The notes under the pieces were generated by a model. That model was not told the origin of the DNA, did no database searches, and saw nothing but the letters and a program-made list of their open reading frames with translations. Positions 13,801 to 25,700 of a stretch of 64,000 nucleotides of DNA are shown in pieces; the stretch's first letter is position 1, and the number at the start of each line of letters is the position of its first letter. The stretch is from Nemopilema nomurai (lineage: Eukaryota > Cnidaria > Scyphozoa > Rhizostomeae > Rhizostomatidae). The stretch is taken from assembly GCA_003864495.1 (NCBI GenBank), contig ML133420.1, forward strand, positions 3,249,852-3,313,851. Reading direction: 5' to 3'. Made by a program: the position numbers and the translations under genes.

Positions 13801-14613
13801 CACTCTTAAAATATTTACTCTCAATTTTTTCTCACTTTGTTCAAATATCCTACATTGATTTAAACAGTGCTTACTCGATGTATCTAAAGAACTATAAATC
13901 ATTGGGAATCAAACATTCCAAGGACATTTCTAGCATTTTGGACGGTTAGCATTTTCAGTTGTATAGCGGAAGAAACATGGAAGGAAAACAGGAGATCAAT
14001 TAATTTAAGGCATTGAAGAACATCATAAGAAGTACCAAGTGGCCATACCAATCGAGTATATTCAAAGAATATGCGAGAGATAGACTTAATTGGCTCGTAC
14101 AATTCTTGTAAAACTTCCATTAAGCATGTTCTGAATCTTGCCTTAGCATATGCATTTTCTGCTGACATTAAAATAATCTGTTCTTCATGAAATTGTAGGG
14201 ATGGCCCCTCTACCGTTACAAAGCAAAGAAGCAGAACAAGTGAAGTTAAATTTGGGAACGGAACGGCTACTCCGCTTTCTAGCTCATTTTTCCAGGCAAA
14301 AAAGCACTCAGCAAACAGTTTGGGTGACTGGCAGCAATTTGATGGTCAGGAAGGCAGGCGATCCGTTGATGATTTTAATCCTGAGCGAGAAATGCCGTCA
14401 ATGGGAACCAGTAGAAAACGATTCACGTATGAAAAGGAGAGCCATTTGAGTCGTTATGAGGGAGGCAACACCATTGATGATCGAACCAACAATGTTGAAA
14501 ATGAAAATTATAGAACTAGGCCAAGGATGGCAGATGAAGTCATGGAAATGGAGGCAAGAAAAACTGGAACTGCTTATATCAACAATGTTTACGAAGAAGA
14601 CACATTTATCTAA
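1..14613 (+). CDS. Giant dystroglycan-like transmembrane protein (5' end outside window)
   Basis: Exons read as <1-10866, 11177-11450, 11579-13236, 13515-13654 and 14199-14613; all phases agree and the parts sum to 4,451 codons. The extracellular part is a tandem series of modules. Each has a dystroglycan-type cadherin-like domain (Cys, then a P-x-x-x-F-x-D-x-x-DG signature, then W-(V/I)-x-F) followed by a SEA-like (peptidase S72-type) domain with a W-S-x-C type strand. A transmembrane helix, a Cys-rich patch and a long acidic tail with two PPxY motifs follow. Vertebrate dystroglycan has this order but far fewer modules; it links extracellular matrix to dystrophin through its PPxY tail, so a cell-matrix adhesion role is inferred. 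Many N-x-S/T sites suggest heavy glycosylation. The N-terminus and signal peptide lie left of base 1. An in-frame TAA at 9259-9261 interrupts module 14. It is not an ordinary dystroglycan orthologue by size. Confidence 0.85.
9259..9261 (+). other. In-frame TAA inside the module array
   Basis: Reading frame 1 is open from base 1 to 9258 and again from 9262 to 10881. The single TAA sits between the last strand of cadherin-like domain 14 and the first strand of its SEA-like domain; flanking residues (…PAH, then IEIT…) line up with the other modules, where a sense codon occupies this place. The nearest GT...AG pair would be a 44-base intron of the wrong phase. This is therefore a nonsense change, a base-call error or a read-through codon. 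Confidence 0.8.
11177..11450 (+). other. Exon for the transmembrane helix and cysteine cluster of the dystroglycan-like gene
   Basis: The acceptor is TTTTTCATAG at 11176 and the donor GTATTT at 11451; phases are 0 in and 1 out. The exon completes the last SEA-like domain (with its expected final Cys), then a Pro/Gly-rich stalk, then a helix made almost only of Ile, Leu, Trp and Cys. It is followed at once by a patch with several CC pairs (CCPACCMKCC and similar) and then an acidic stretch. CC pairs next to a membrane helix suggest palmitoylation or metal binding; both are inference. Confidence 0.85.
11579..14613 (+). other. Cytoplasmic-tail exons of the dystroglycan-like gene
   Basis: Three exons (11579-13236, 13515-13654, 14199-14613) encode about 737 mostly disordered residues rich in Asp, Glu, Gly, Ser and Arg. 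Two WW-domain ligands are visible: PPPY at 11656-11667 and PPMY at 11971-11982. Beta-dystroglycan binds the WW domain of dystrophin through a PPPY-type motif, so this tail could use the same contact. Splice sites: donors GTAAGT (13237) and GTATGA (13655); acceptors at 11578, 13514 and 14198. Stop TAA at 14611-14613. Confidence 0.8.
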
Positions 14614-16757
14614 AAAGATTGCTCAGTGGATGGTTTCAAGTCTATATCCGTAGTTAATCAAACGTATGCAACAAAAATCACCATTTGGGATAGAGAAATA
14701 TATGTTCCTTTGATGTTAAAATATTTGGCTCAAGACAGTTCTCTCAGTTAAAAATAACGCTTCAAAAACTTTTAAAAGCTATTGCTGTCATATTTTCTGA
14801 CAAAACTGATGCTGTGATTAATGCATGCATGCCACACTAATAATATCTTACTTTTTGTAATTGCTTCTTATATAGTAAGTCACTTTGTCTAAATTATAGT
14901 TATTATCTATCATTTGCTATTCGTTACTTAAAATTCTTTATTACTAGCAAAAATGTTTTTGCATCCAATGTTAGATTAAGGTTTTTCTTCAAAATTGGCT
15001 GACAGTATTTATTTCTACTTTGAAGATGATTTGAAAAACAAAGACATCTAGAACTTACAATCCCTCTATAGATTACTGTTGAATGAATTTACAGATTTAT
15101 ACCCACTTTTACTCATGCAATAGAATCTGCTAACATGTGTAGCTGATTTTGCAAACAATAAATCTCCCGAGTTATTTTGTATCCAACACCTCGTTTTATG
15201 TAGGACACTAGTCTTGAAGTTTGATCACGATCACATGTTGCTTTGTAATATAAAACACAGTCAATCATAATTCATAATGTCTTTTCCCTGGCATTGTGTT
15301 TCCTGCACGTCAAATGATGCCACGAAGAAAGCCTTTCAAGGGCTGGACATACTTGTGTGGGACATACATGGCCCACGCCACGAACTTGAATGCCACGGCC
15401 ATGGCTAATGAGTTGAACTTGAACTGAGTAGCTCGAATCTGCTACATTTTTTGGCTATATTGAAATTGTTTTCTTCACAAGAGAGTGGAGGCCATGCTTC
15501 ATTTACGAATAACTTTTGACATTTTTGACATAACGAAGACGTTCACTTCTTGGTGAAATACAGGCTTTGCCCGCGTATGGTAAATGATGACTGTCTCATT
15601 TGGCAAAGAATGGTGGATTGGGTGGATTCTACCTAATAGGTATGAGCATTCATTTTATCAAAGATATCAATTTACAAAGCAGTATGACCATTTCTCCAAA
15701 TGTATCGATTTACAAATTGTTCAACCAAGGACAAGAATGTAGGAAATATTGCATTTGCAAATCAGTTCAGCAATAGAACAGGTAGGGACTTGGGAAAATT
15801 AATTTTGGATAGAGTAAAATTGATGGGACAAGATTAAGACAGGACCATTAGAACAATGTATACAGATAGGGTATGGAATTCAAAATCCCTTTGTGCCGAA
15901 AAATGTATTGACTGGTGTTTTGAAAATGACGAATGAAAGACTCCTGTAGGTCATGGTGCGAGAATCTAGCATTGTGCTACATAGAAAAGAGGAAAAGATT
16001 CAGAGATAAATTTTTCTCAATCAAATTTTGGAGCTCTTTGATAAATTTATTAGCGCTGTTGGCAAACTAAGCTAAAATTCCGGCATGTGAATCACAACAA
16101 CCACATTCATTCACAACAACAACAATGTGGAATTGGCGCTAAGAGAAGTTGGCCTATGTGTACCGGAACACGATTAACATTTGTTTGGTTCTTTTCGCAA
16201 AGATGGGAGATTATTTCCAGCATACGTCGTGTTGTGTCAAGATATACATGGGGCTTGTAACAATGGGCTTTAGAATCAAGGCCTAAACAGACAGCTTGTG
16301 GAACAATCTTTCAGTGTTAATCATCGTTTCACCCATTTGAAGAAGATGAAAAGAGCGGAAAATCCTAAAGAATTCAAATTATAAGTATTTTCCTATTTAT
16401 CTAGACGTTATGTAAAGGCTGCATTGTTTTCCTTACACCTTGTAAACAGCCATACTCTAACCAGTACACAGCTGATCGGCTGTGGCAAAGCTATGTGATT
16501 GGCTGAAAATTTAATGCAATGCATTTTTTGGATTTGATTTCTGTCTAATGAAGCAGCATCTTTAAATAGCTAGATGCATTGTTGCTAGCAAATTGTTCAA
16601 GACAGAAAAAAGATTTTACAACAATGGTTCTAACATGGCAGAAGCATAACAATTATACATTAGTACAATTGATGTCAAAAAGAAACACATCTGCATATTT
16701 TCAAGTATCTCAGAAAAGCACTTGAAATTTCAAAGTGAATTTTGATCTTTCTTTAAG
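14614..16757. other. 3' UTR of the dystroglycan-like gene, then intergenic DNA
   Basis: AT-rich, no convincing long coding exon. The first AATAAA after the stop is at 15157-15162. The 5' end of TAF2 should lie in the right half. A short open stretch with a good start context (ATG at 16346) ends in a TAA just before a GT and could be a damaged TAF2 first exon; I could not confirm it. Confidence 0.5.
15157..15162 (+). terminator. Candidate poly-A signal AATAAA for the dystroglycan-like gene
   Basis: Canonical hexamer 544 bases after the stop codon at 14613, in AT-rich DNA, and the first one on this strand. Confidence 0.5.
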
Positions 16758-19700
16758 ATGCACCAAGTGCTTTGTGTGACGTCTGTGGATTTGAAAAGAA
16801 AAGCCTTATATGTAAGTAAAAACACCAGACTGGAAACTTAGTTTCTTGTGGGCACTTGAAATTACAAGCATCCAGAAATTTGCTCATAAAATAATTGCCC
16901 CTATGGCTACAGGCAATAGCTGAAACTTGAGCTGATCAGGAGGGAAGGAACTTGAGCTCTTTCCATTCATGTTTTTGAAGAAAATTTTCTGCTTTTAATT
17001 TTACTTAAAAGTGAGGACATGGTGAATTTGCTTCAACAAAGAAAACACAGTTCCACGAGAGCAGGCTTCTGTGGCTATTGCTAAATCTGAGGAATTTTGT
17101 GCTGCCAATATGCAGAAATGTGTAGATGGGAAATTTGTGTGCCAGGGCAAGGTATCGCACGGTGCAACAAAGTTTCCAGTCTGGCAAAAACACATACTCT
17201 GGTGTATTTCAATTTATGCCTAGACTATGTTGCATAAATTTAAATAATGGCAAAACATCCTGTGTGTGATATATAATTGATTGACAAAAATTATGTATGG
17301 GGGGGGGGAGCTCTTGTGCGAGGGTGGCTTATAAACAGGTTTTTACAGTATTTGCTATGCCAGCTGTATGCTTTGAAATACTGGCAATTAAAATATTTGT
17401 TGTTAGTGGTAGAGCTTGAAGTATTCCAATATGTTTTATTTCTATTTTTCTATGCCAGCTGTTAGCTTTAGAATATTAGAAACTTTAGAATATTAGAATA
17501 TACAGTTTTTGTTAGTGTTGTAGCTTATAGTTTTGCATGTTTTTTTCTTATATTGGTATGCCAGCTGTGTCTTCTATATTATCTTCTTTATTTCAAAAAT
17601 GGGGAATCTTTGTTAACAAGTTCTTGTAATGATTTCTTTCAAAAACACATTCTCTAGATAGTTCCTTTTCAAGAGACAGTAAACTATTTTTGGATGGTTA
17701 TAATTATACCTAAATGAAACAGCATTGAATGTTGATTCAAGCTTTTGTTATGAACATTTTAGTTATGATGAAAATTTTAGTTTAGTTATTTAGTTATGAT
17801 TCACACTGATTCACATGAACACTTTTGTTCTGATTCACTCTTTCCCTCAAGTTTAACTTTTTTTCTATTCTTTTCAGGGTTTTGTAGAGCTTCACATATT
17901 ACCACTCAACCCTAATCTCTCAAAAGTCAAGATCAATAGCAGACAGTGCCGTATCCTTACTGATAAATAGATTTTATTATTGTTTCGTAATAAAATTTGA
18001 ACACTTTTTCATGTTTAGATTCATGTTGTTACTGGCCTTAATCAGAATTTAGAGGTTTACAGGGTCTCTGTGAAAGGACATGGTTTTCCAAAGTGGCTGG
18101 AAGCAAGTTTTCAGCTTTCAGATAATGCCAAAGCGGTATGCCAGGATGGAAAAAAGTATGCTTTGTTTATCCAAATCTAAGATTCTTTTCTGCATCTAGT
18201 TAAAACAATAGTCTTGTCACTTTTTCAAAGTCCAGCTTCATAACACCAATTCTTATCCAATTGCCTCATTTCAAATCGCCACCTTTTAATCATCATTTCT
18301 TGAAGCAAATGCCATTCAACCAGCTCACTAAACTGCCAAAATACTCCAATCCTTCAGGGCATTTGATTTAATGGCTTGCATTAATAGCAGCGACAACAAA
18401 GAACATGTAATGTCTTTCAATAGGATAGTACTTAACAATGTTGAGATGTTTTATAATAGCTTTATGAAATATTGTAAGGTATCGTGGTACAGAAGTTCAC
18501 AAATCTGGAAAGAGTATATGATTGGCTGAAAATGACCAATGATCATCACTTCTTTCCTGAATTTTAAAATAGGGAATGTCAGGTGGAAAGTTCCATAGCT
18601 GTGCAAAAACTGTTTTGCCATTCATTGCTAATGAAAAGTACATACATGATAAATGCCTGATATTTTTTCCAATAATTGTTTTGGTTTGAAGACGCAATCT
18701 AGAATACTTTTGCACTAACTGGCAAGACATAGTGTCATCCTCAGAGCCCAGTGACAGTGGTGGTGAACTGATAGTCAAATTGCCAAAGGAGACTGCAACT
18801 CTATCTTCAGGTATGATGTACATAATTTATTATTCATATGCATTTCTCCCCATAAATCTTGTGGGTCTGATGCTGTTTGGTTTCTTGATTGAGGCTTTAG
18901 GGTTTTCACAAGAGTTCTTTTTATTGTCTTCTGTAGAAATGATTAGAAAGTTGTTTAGCCTATGCACCTAAAAGCATAATATAGTAATAGTAGAAACCAA
19001 GTTTATAATATTGTTTATCTAGCATTAAATGGTTATTCCTGACTTTTTTGCTTTGTATTAGGATCCTAAAATGTTTCAAGGCAGCCTCTTTGAAAGCTCT
19101 ATTCAATTTATTACCTCTTACCCTGTTCATGTCTGCTGCTGGGGCAGACTGCTGATTTTGGTTTTTTTGTTAATTTTTAATTTCTTGATTACTTTGGTGA
19201 GTACAAACTTTTCCCTAACATTATTTGTTTCAGCTGGTAGATTCATTCGAATAAGCATAGAGTTTTTCCTTGTCAACCCAAAAGGAGGTATCCAATTTGT
19301 TGTCCCTAGTGGTGAAGGAACACTCGCCCAGGTATCTGCTTTGCATCTGTTGTTTTGCCAAGACACTGAAATCAATTAAAGCTGTTTCATCCATCCATAG
19401 TGCAGGGTTTTGCATTGTTTCATCCATCCCTTGTATTTTGTATCATTTTGTTCTTTGCATGACTTGCTTTACCACATTGCTTGCTCATGTTGATACATTT
19501 TCCTCATACTTCAAAACCAGTCAAATATGGCTTCTACCTTCAAATTTAGCTATTTTCTGGTGAATTCAGCTCGAGACTTTAGATCTCAACACTTCAATTT
19601 CGATTTGAATATCACAATTTTCAGAGAGCAGAATTTGAATTCAAAGGTCAAGTACAATTAAAAGATCCAAGGAAATCAAGGATCCAATCAAACCAGAAAC

Positions 19701-22700
19701 TCTATTGACACAATGTTTAAGTAAAAGTAAGAGTTCAAGTATTCAAGAACATTGCACGTTGAATGTTGAAAAAACGTTTGAGATACACCCCTTTTTATTT
19801 CTATTACTAGAGGGGAGCTCATGTTTACAGTTATAAATACGGAAATTCTGCCAGGTATGTTATAGATAATTTATTTGCCTTAAATTAGGATAGCCCAATC
19901 ATTAACTGCTTTGACTTATAGCAAAAGTTGTTTTATCGTGAAAAGGATTTGTGTGTGTCTCACAGTGTGTGGATCTGGAGAGTCCGCGATTATTTCTTGT
20001 TTTAATATATAGACTTTGTTTATTGTGTGCTCCTGATACTAGCAGCTTTTCAAAGCTCGGCCTTTTTTTAACTGCCGATCCACTGTTCCTCTGCCCACCC
20101 TTCCTATTCCACGTGCCATTGCCCTCTAGTCAAGCATCAGCCTTTTTAGAGAGGCCGTTTTGCTGTTTCAGGCTTTGGTTTCCATGCATTGACTCTTGTC
20201 ACGATGTTTGCACGTGGAAGATCGACTTTACCGTTGATAGGGATTTCACCGCGATAGCTGCTGGCGAGCTTCAAGATAAAGTAAGTGTTTATTTAAAAGT
20301 GTTGTTGCTGTTGTGGGCTCTTCCTTGTGGAATGAATCGAAAAACAGGGCATTGGGGTTTAAATCGTCTGTTGTTATGGTTATCATTTCCAGGGCCTCTG
20401 ACGACTTTTTTGTAAAACAATAGAGCTTTTCTAAATATCTTTTGTTATGATTGTTAAAATCTTCCTTGTCCCCTCCATTTTCCAACCTGCGTCGGAGCCC
20501 CTGATTTCTAAGTACTGCTCACCTATCTTTGCTGTGTTCACCCTCAGTGTAACTTTACCAAAGCCCAGACGATATGTATCTCGTTCTTTTGCTTGTGGAA
20601 TTTAACTACAATCTACTCTATTGATATAAATGGTATGTAAGCAGCAAAACAGTAAGCCCCATAGTGCCCCTATTGCAACATAACAATTCAGCAATTTTTT
20701 CTTTGGTAGTTTAACGCTCTTTTCAATTGGAGCTATATATAGCTGTCATTTGAACCAGATATTGTTTTAGATTGTTCTTGGAATCCCTACATTTCTTAAT
20801 TCAAATGAGCTACTTGTGTAAAAAATGTAACCTCAGCAGGGAGGCCAAAAAATCACTTCTACCAGTGATTTTTCTGATTACCATCGGAACATGTTGCTGC
20901 TTTATTATGTTCTTTAAAAGTGTTCCGTCAGTGTTCCGTATTTTCTTCCACAAAAGTGTTCCGTCATTGAAAGACGTGAATTTATGGTTCAGCGTGGAGA
21001 AATAGATTCCATTTAGTGGGTTCGATTCTTCGTTTCAGATTCTCTCACCAGATGAGCAGAAAGTTTCATACAAGTATATCATCACAACACCGACATCAGC
21101 TAAAAATATTGGCTTTGTCATCGGGTGAGCTACTTCTTGGCAATTTCCATTTCGTCAGAATGACAACCTTTGGTCTTCAGAGGTATAGTTGTCTTTGGAA
21201 ATACAGTTCCATTCATAAGTAAATTTTTATATGGCAACTTTTTTGTTTTCTTTTCTTGGAGTATGCATATCATCCGTTCTATTTTCATAGACCCTTTGAG
21301 ACCCACGTTGACCCAAACATGACAGAAGTCACAAATTTCTGCCTTCCCGGACTTCTTCCGTTGCTGAAAAATTCAGTTTCATTTTTATCTGAGGTGAGTT
21401 TTTGCAGGAAAAAGGGGAAACAAGTCCTTTAAGAATTACTCAAAATTACGTATATATTTAGGAGCTTTGGTGTTCTAACCGTTATTTCATTCGTGCGATG
21501 CCTTAGTTACGCTCAACAGTGTATATATTTTTGTTTTTTATTCTGTAATTTCAATTTTATAGCTTCACATCGGAATATTGTTAGTCTTTGTTCCACTCCT
21601 TAATGAATATTTGTGCCAATCAAAGTGAAGCTGTCTTCAGTAAACTAATAAGCAACCGATGTGTCTCATTTCCAGATCTTCTACTTCTTTGAAGAAAACC
21701 TAAATTCTCGGTATCCGTATAACTCCTACAAACAAGTCTTCATTGATGAAACACCACATGAAGTTCAGACATTTGCTTCCATGTCAGTTTTTAGGTGGGT
21801 TTTAGGTTGCCTCAAAGTTTTTGTTCTTTAAGCTTTGCTCAAATATAGATTTCCATTTGGTAGAATATGTGTATGTTCCCTTGTCAAAAATAAGTCACCG
21901 GTAGCCCTTGGTTTCAAAATGGAGGTTTATCGACTGGAAGTAAGTGTGTATTTTTTATTATAGCATTTTGTACAAAATGGAATCCGTACAGAATTCACAG
22001 GTTTTTTATTATTTGCTGCGCTCACATTAAGAAATTTCGTTTCTTTGCAGCACGAATCTTCTTCACTCGAACAGAATTATTGACCAAACGATTAACACAA
22101 GAATCGCTTTGGCGCAAGCACTATCGGAACAGTTTTTTGGCTGCTTTGTCGTTAGAAGTGCATGGTATCACTGCTTAATATCCACTTTTTAATATACACT
22201 TCTTCTTGTCTCGTTTTAATCTCTTTTCAGTCTCTGTTTAATCCTTTTTTGTACTCTTTTTTAATGAAATTACCAATGTATCCAATTGAAGCACATTTTC
22301 TCTCTTGTCTTAATCACTAGAAGTGCAGGATTCAACCGACTGCGAATCAACAATTTTCCCTTAACGCCATTTATACTTTTTGCGTGAAATAAAAACGCTT
22401 GAGGTTTTGTTACTGTTTTAAGAGCCATATCACGTGGCTATATTCACGTGAGAACTTACATTCCTCTTGATATTGCTGCAAATGGACGATTTCCTTTTTC
22501 GGTTGTGATTTTCTCGATCGGTTTCTTGGTAATGACCCTTGATTTCATTGTAGGATCGACTATTGGCTGCCTTTGGGTATTTCTCGCTATTTATGTGGCC
22601 TCTTCATTAAGAAAGTCTTTGGGAACAACGAATATCGCTATTATATATACAAGGTGCGACTTTCTTGTGAAAAGAAATATTTATACATTTATGATATAAC

Positions 22701-25700
22701 GATGTATATGCTGTATTTAAAGCAGGAATAATATAGGTCTGTTGTATAATTTAAGTTGACTATAACATTTGAAACATGCCAGCAATCGATAGTTGCTGCT
22801 AATAGTCAATATTTACATTATGATAGTTGTACTGTAAGAGGAAATCGTGCTTTCAGGCTAGTGAAATGCCTCATTGTAAATCGTTCTAAAAATCTTTGTC
22901 CTATGTTGTTGTTGTTGTTGTTGTTGTTGTAAGTCAAGAGATGCAGTTGCCAGTGTGTTCTGAGTGAATTAGACAAACAAGCATCTCAATTTTTGCATTT
23001 TAAGCACATAATGAAACCAGTTCATCGTAGCTAGCTCTTCGTCAGTTTATTCAAGCTCCACTTTCTGATGAAGATTCCTGTCTTATTCCGTTTCGGTTTC
23101 AGGAGATGGAATCCCTGTGTGCCTTTGAGACTGAAGGCTCAGGCCTGCCTCCTCTGTACCCTGTGCCGCTAGCTGCGGATCCCCGTCAGATGGCTGGAGA
23201 ATCCAAGCAGGACCTCGCTGACCCCCATGTTACTTCGGGAATAACCAAACACCACCCTCACCTGGTGTCACCAAAGCAGAACGAAATGCTCAAGGCAAAG
23301 GCGCATCTAGTTCTTAGAATGATCGATGGAAGAATCGGCCAAGACCTTCTTTTACAGGTGAGTTTTGCACTGGGCGACCAAATGTTTCTTATATTTAATA
23401 TTTAGCTGCTAATTAGAAAGTGAGGATTTTTAGTATTATTTGCTTAAGGAAATTCTATTGCCGCAACATCGAAAACCTTTGGTTGCAACTGCTTCTAAAT
23501 GACACGTAATATAGGCAAGCCTTTTAGATTTGTGTTCACTCTCGGATTAATGGTGGTTAGTTTGATTCTTGAAGTTCCTATTTTCCAAATGACGGCAGTT
23601 TCATCCACTTTGATTCCGTGTTTTAGGCTTTGAACAAGGCTCTGTCGCTCGCCAGTACTGCTGCGTCGGCCAACCATTCAGAGCACATGACTTGGAGCAA
23701 TCTCCTGATCTCCACCACCGGGGTATGGCTGACGTCTTTTCACTTCCATTCGCCATGAAGTCTGTATCAATTGCGTTCACGCTTTTCAATTCAAAGATTC
23801 AAAAAATTCAAAAAACTCCTATTAAGAGCGCACTGTTTCAGGCAATCGCATTTGTGTGATGCGAGAATGTGTTGTTCCGCATTATTTTCCGCCTTGCTTT
23901 CCACCCTTTTAGAAATCTGCCTTTATATTTAAGCAAACAGTCTCTTTTGTTACTCGAATAAAGTGGGTTGCTCCTTGCATCTAGTCTTTGCCTTCTTGTG
24001 ACTGAGACATTTACTGCAGGATCTGGCTTCCATCAGCTATAGCAAATCATGTTGATTATGTACTTCTTCCTAATCAAGGTCAATTCCTTTATGACCTGTT
24101 TATTCTGAATGCCGTAAATCAGTGCGATTAATATAATTCATTCTTGCTATCTCTACAAATGCTCTTTTCAGTTGCTCCATTACTCTCCTTAGAAGACAAT
24201 TTTTAGTTTTTGACTATTTTATTTTAGATGATTTGCCATTAAATTTCCTGGCTGTTGATAACAACAGAAACGTAATTGATTAATCTGTTCGCTTTACGCT
24301 ATCAAAGAGAGTGATAAAATAATTCTTCTTTCCATAGTTTTTGAAGACCATTTCGTCCGTTTCTGGCAAAGACATTAACAACGTGATGGACCAGTGGATG
24401 TATCCTTCCAACGACTTTCTGTCGTTCTTCGTTTTCAGTTTGTAAAGTGGCCTGCTCTTCAACTTCCTGGTTTTCAGCCTGCAATTCATCTGCCACCTGA
24501 TCATCCGTTATACGATTATCAATCAAATCCAATTTCTGGTTTTAGGTGGAGAGAAACTATTTTGGTTTGTTGTTGCTTCTTTCTCATTTTACCAAATGAA
24601 AACCTGGCATCGATGGGGCGAATTTCTGCATCCCATTCAACCCAAATACCAATATCAACAATTTTATTTCCTGTCATCAGCTTAATATGTATTTAGTCAC
24701 ATTTTATATGATCATTTCTTTGTTTGTAAATGGTTTAAACCACTTTTTGTGTTTAAATTGTTTAAATCACTTTTTTGTGTTTAAATCGTTTCAATCATTT
24801 TCTTATATTTTTAATTATTTCCCCTTTTTATTTTTCCATCAGCTTTTGTCTTCCAAACATTTTAACCATTTTTGTGTTTAAATCGTTCCAATCCTTTTTT
24901 ATACTTCAATTATTCCTTTTTTTATTTTTCCATCAGCTTTTACCTTCCGATCATTTTGACCAATTTGTTTGTATTTCTGTCACTTCAGCTGTTTAATCAT
25001 TTTGTTTCTTTGGCTGCCATTCAAAGCACAGAAGTCTTTAATATCTTTCTGGTTCGCTAGTTCGCCGTGTTGCTGGCAATTTTCCTTTGACTCTGAAGAA
25101 GCTGTCACTCCGGTGTCACAAAGTTCCTAGGTACCTTCACATTCAACAGAAAGCGCAACATTGTCGAGCTAGATATCACTCAGGAAATGGGAAAGGGATT
25201 TCAGAAATATGTTGTGAGTGTTTATATAGCGAATTGATATCTCTAAGTTCAACTTAATTATGTAAATTATTTACTCTATGAGTAGTTTCAAAATGTAAGG
25301 ATCTGTAGAGAATCACGGAAAGCATTGCCTGTCTTTTGCGACCCTGAGCTAGGAAGCCTGCGCTTGGCACGAAATGGATTATTTTCAGTAAGTTGCAAAG
25401 GGAGCGTTGCACTTGCAGAGTAACGCTTAACACTAAAAGCACCAAGAAACATTTTCTATGTCATGGAACTTACTTTGCTGAGGTACGCTTAGCAGCATAA
25501 GAAGGCTTGCCACGCGTTCCTCGGTACAGTCTTCAATTTCATTGGCTGGAACTTACCGACCTTGCTCAATGTGGTGCAAGCTCTTTCGCAACCATCTGCA
25601 TTCAACGAGTACTTACGTGTTCCTTTTATTCTGCTCATAAAGGGTCCGCTTATAGTGTCAATACAAGAGCTGGATGGCTCATTCACGCACACTGTTCAAG

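Noticed and set aside
15305..15400. Short minus-strand frame (MAVAFKFVAWAMYVPHKY…)
   Set aside because: About 30 codons, no neighbouring exon or family match; the plus strand is open there too.
19332..19380. Extension of TAF2 exon 5 (a frame reading HLLFCQDTE resembles the family)
   Set aside because: It hits a stop without a donor; the separate exon 19811-19854 ([14 protein letters not shown]) fits the family and both phases.
19951..20415. 154-codon open frame as an independent gene
   Set aside because: Only 20172-20280 is coding, as TAF2 exon 7; the rest is intron read through.
22448..22699. 83-codon hydrophobic open frame
   Set aside because: Different frame from TAF2 exon 12, which overlaps it and matches TAF2 ([16 protein letters not shown]).
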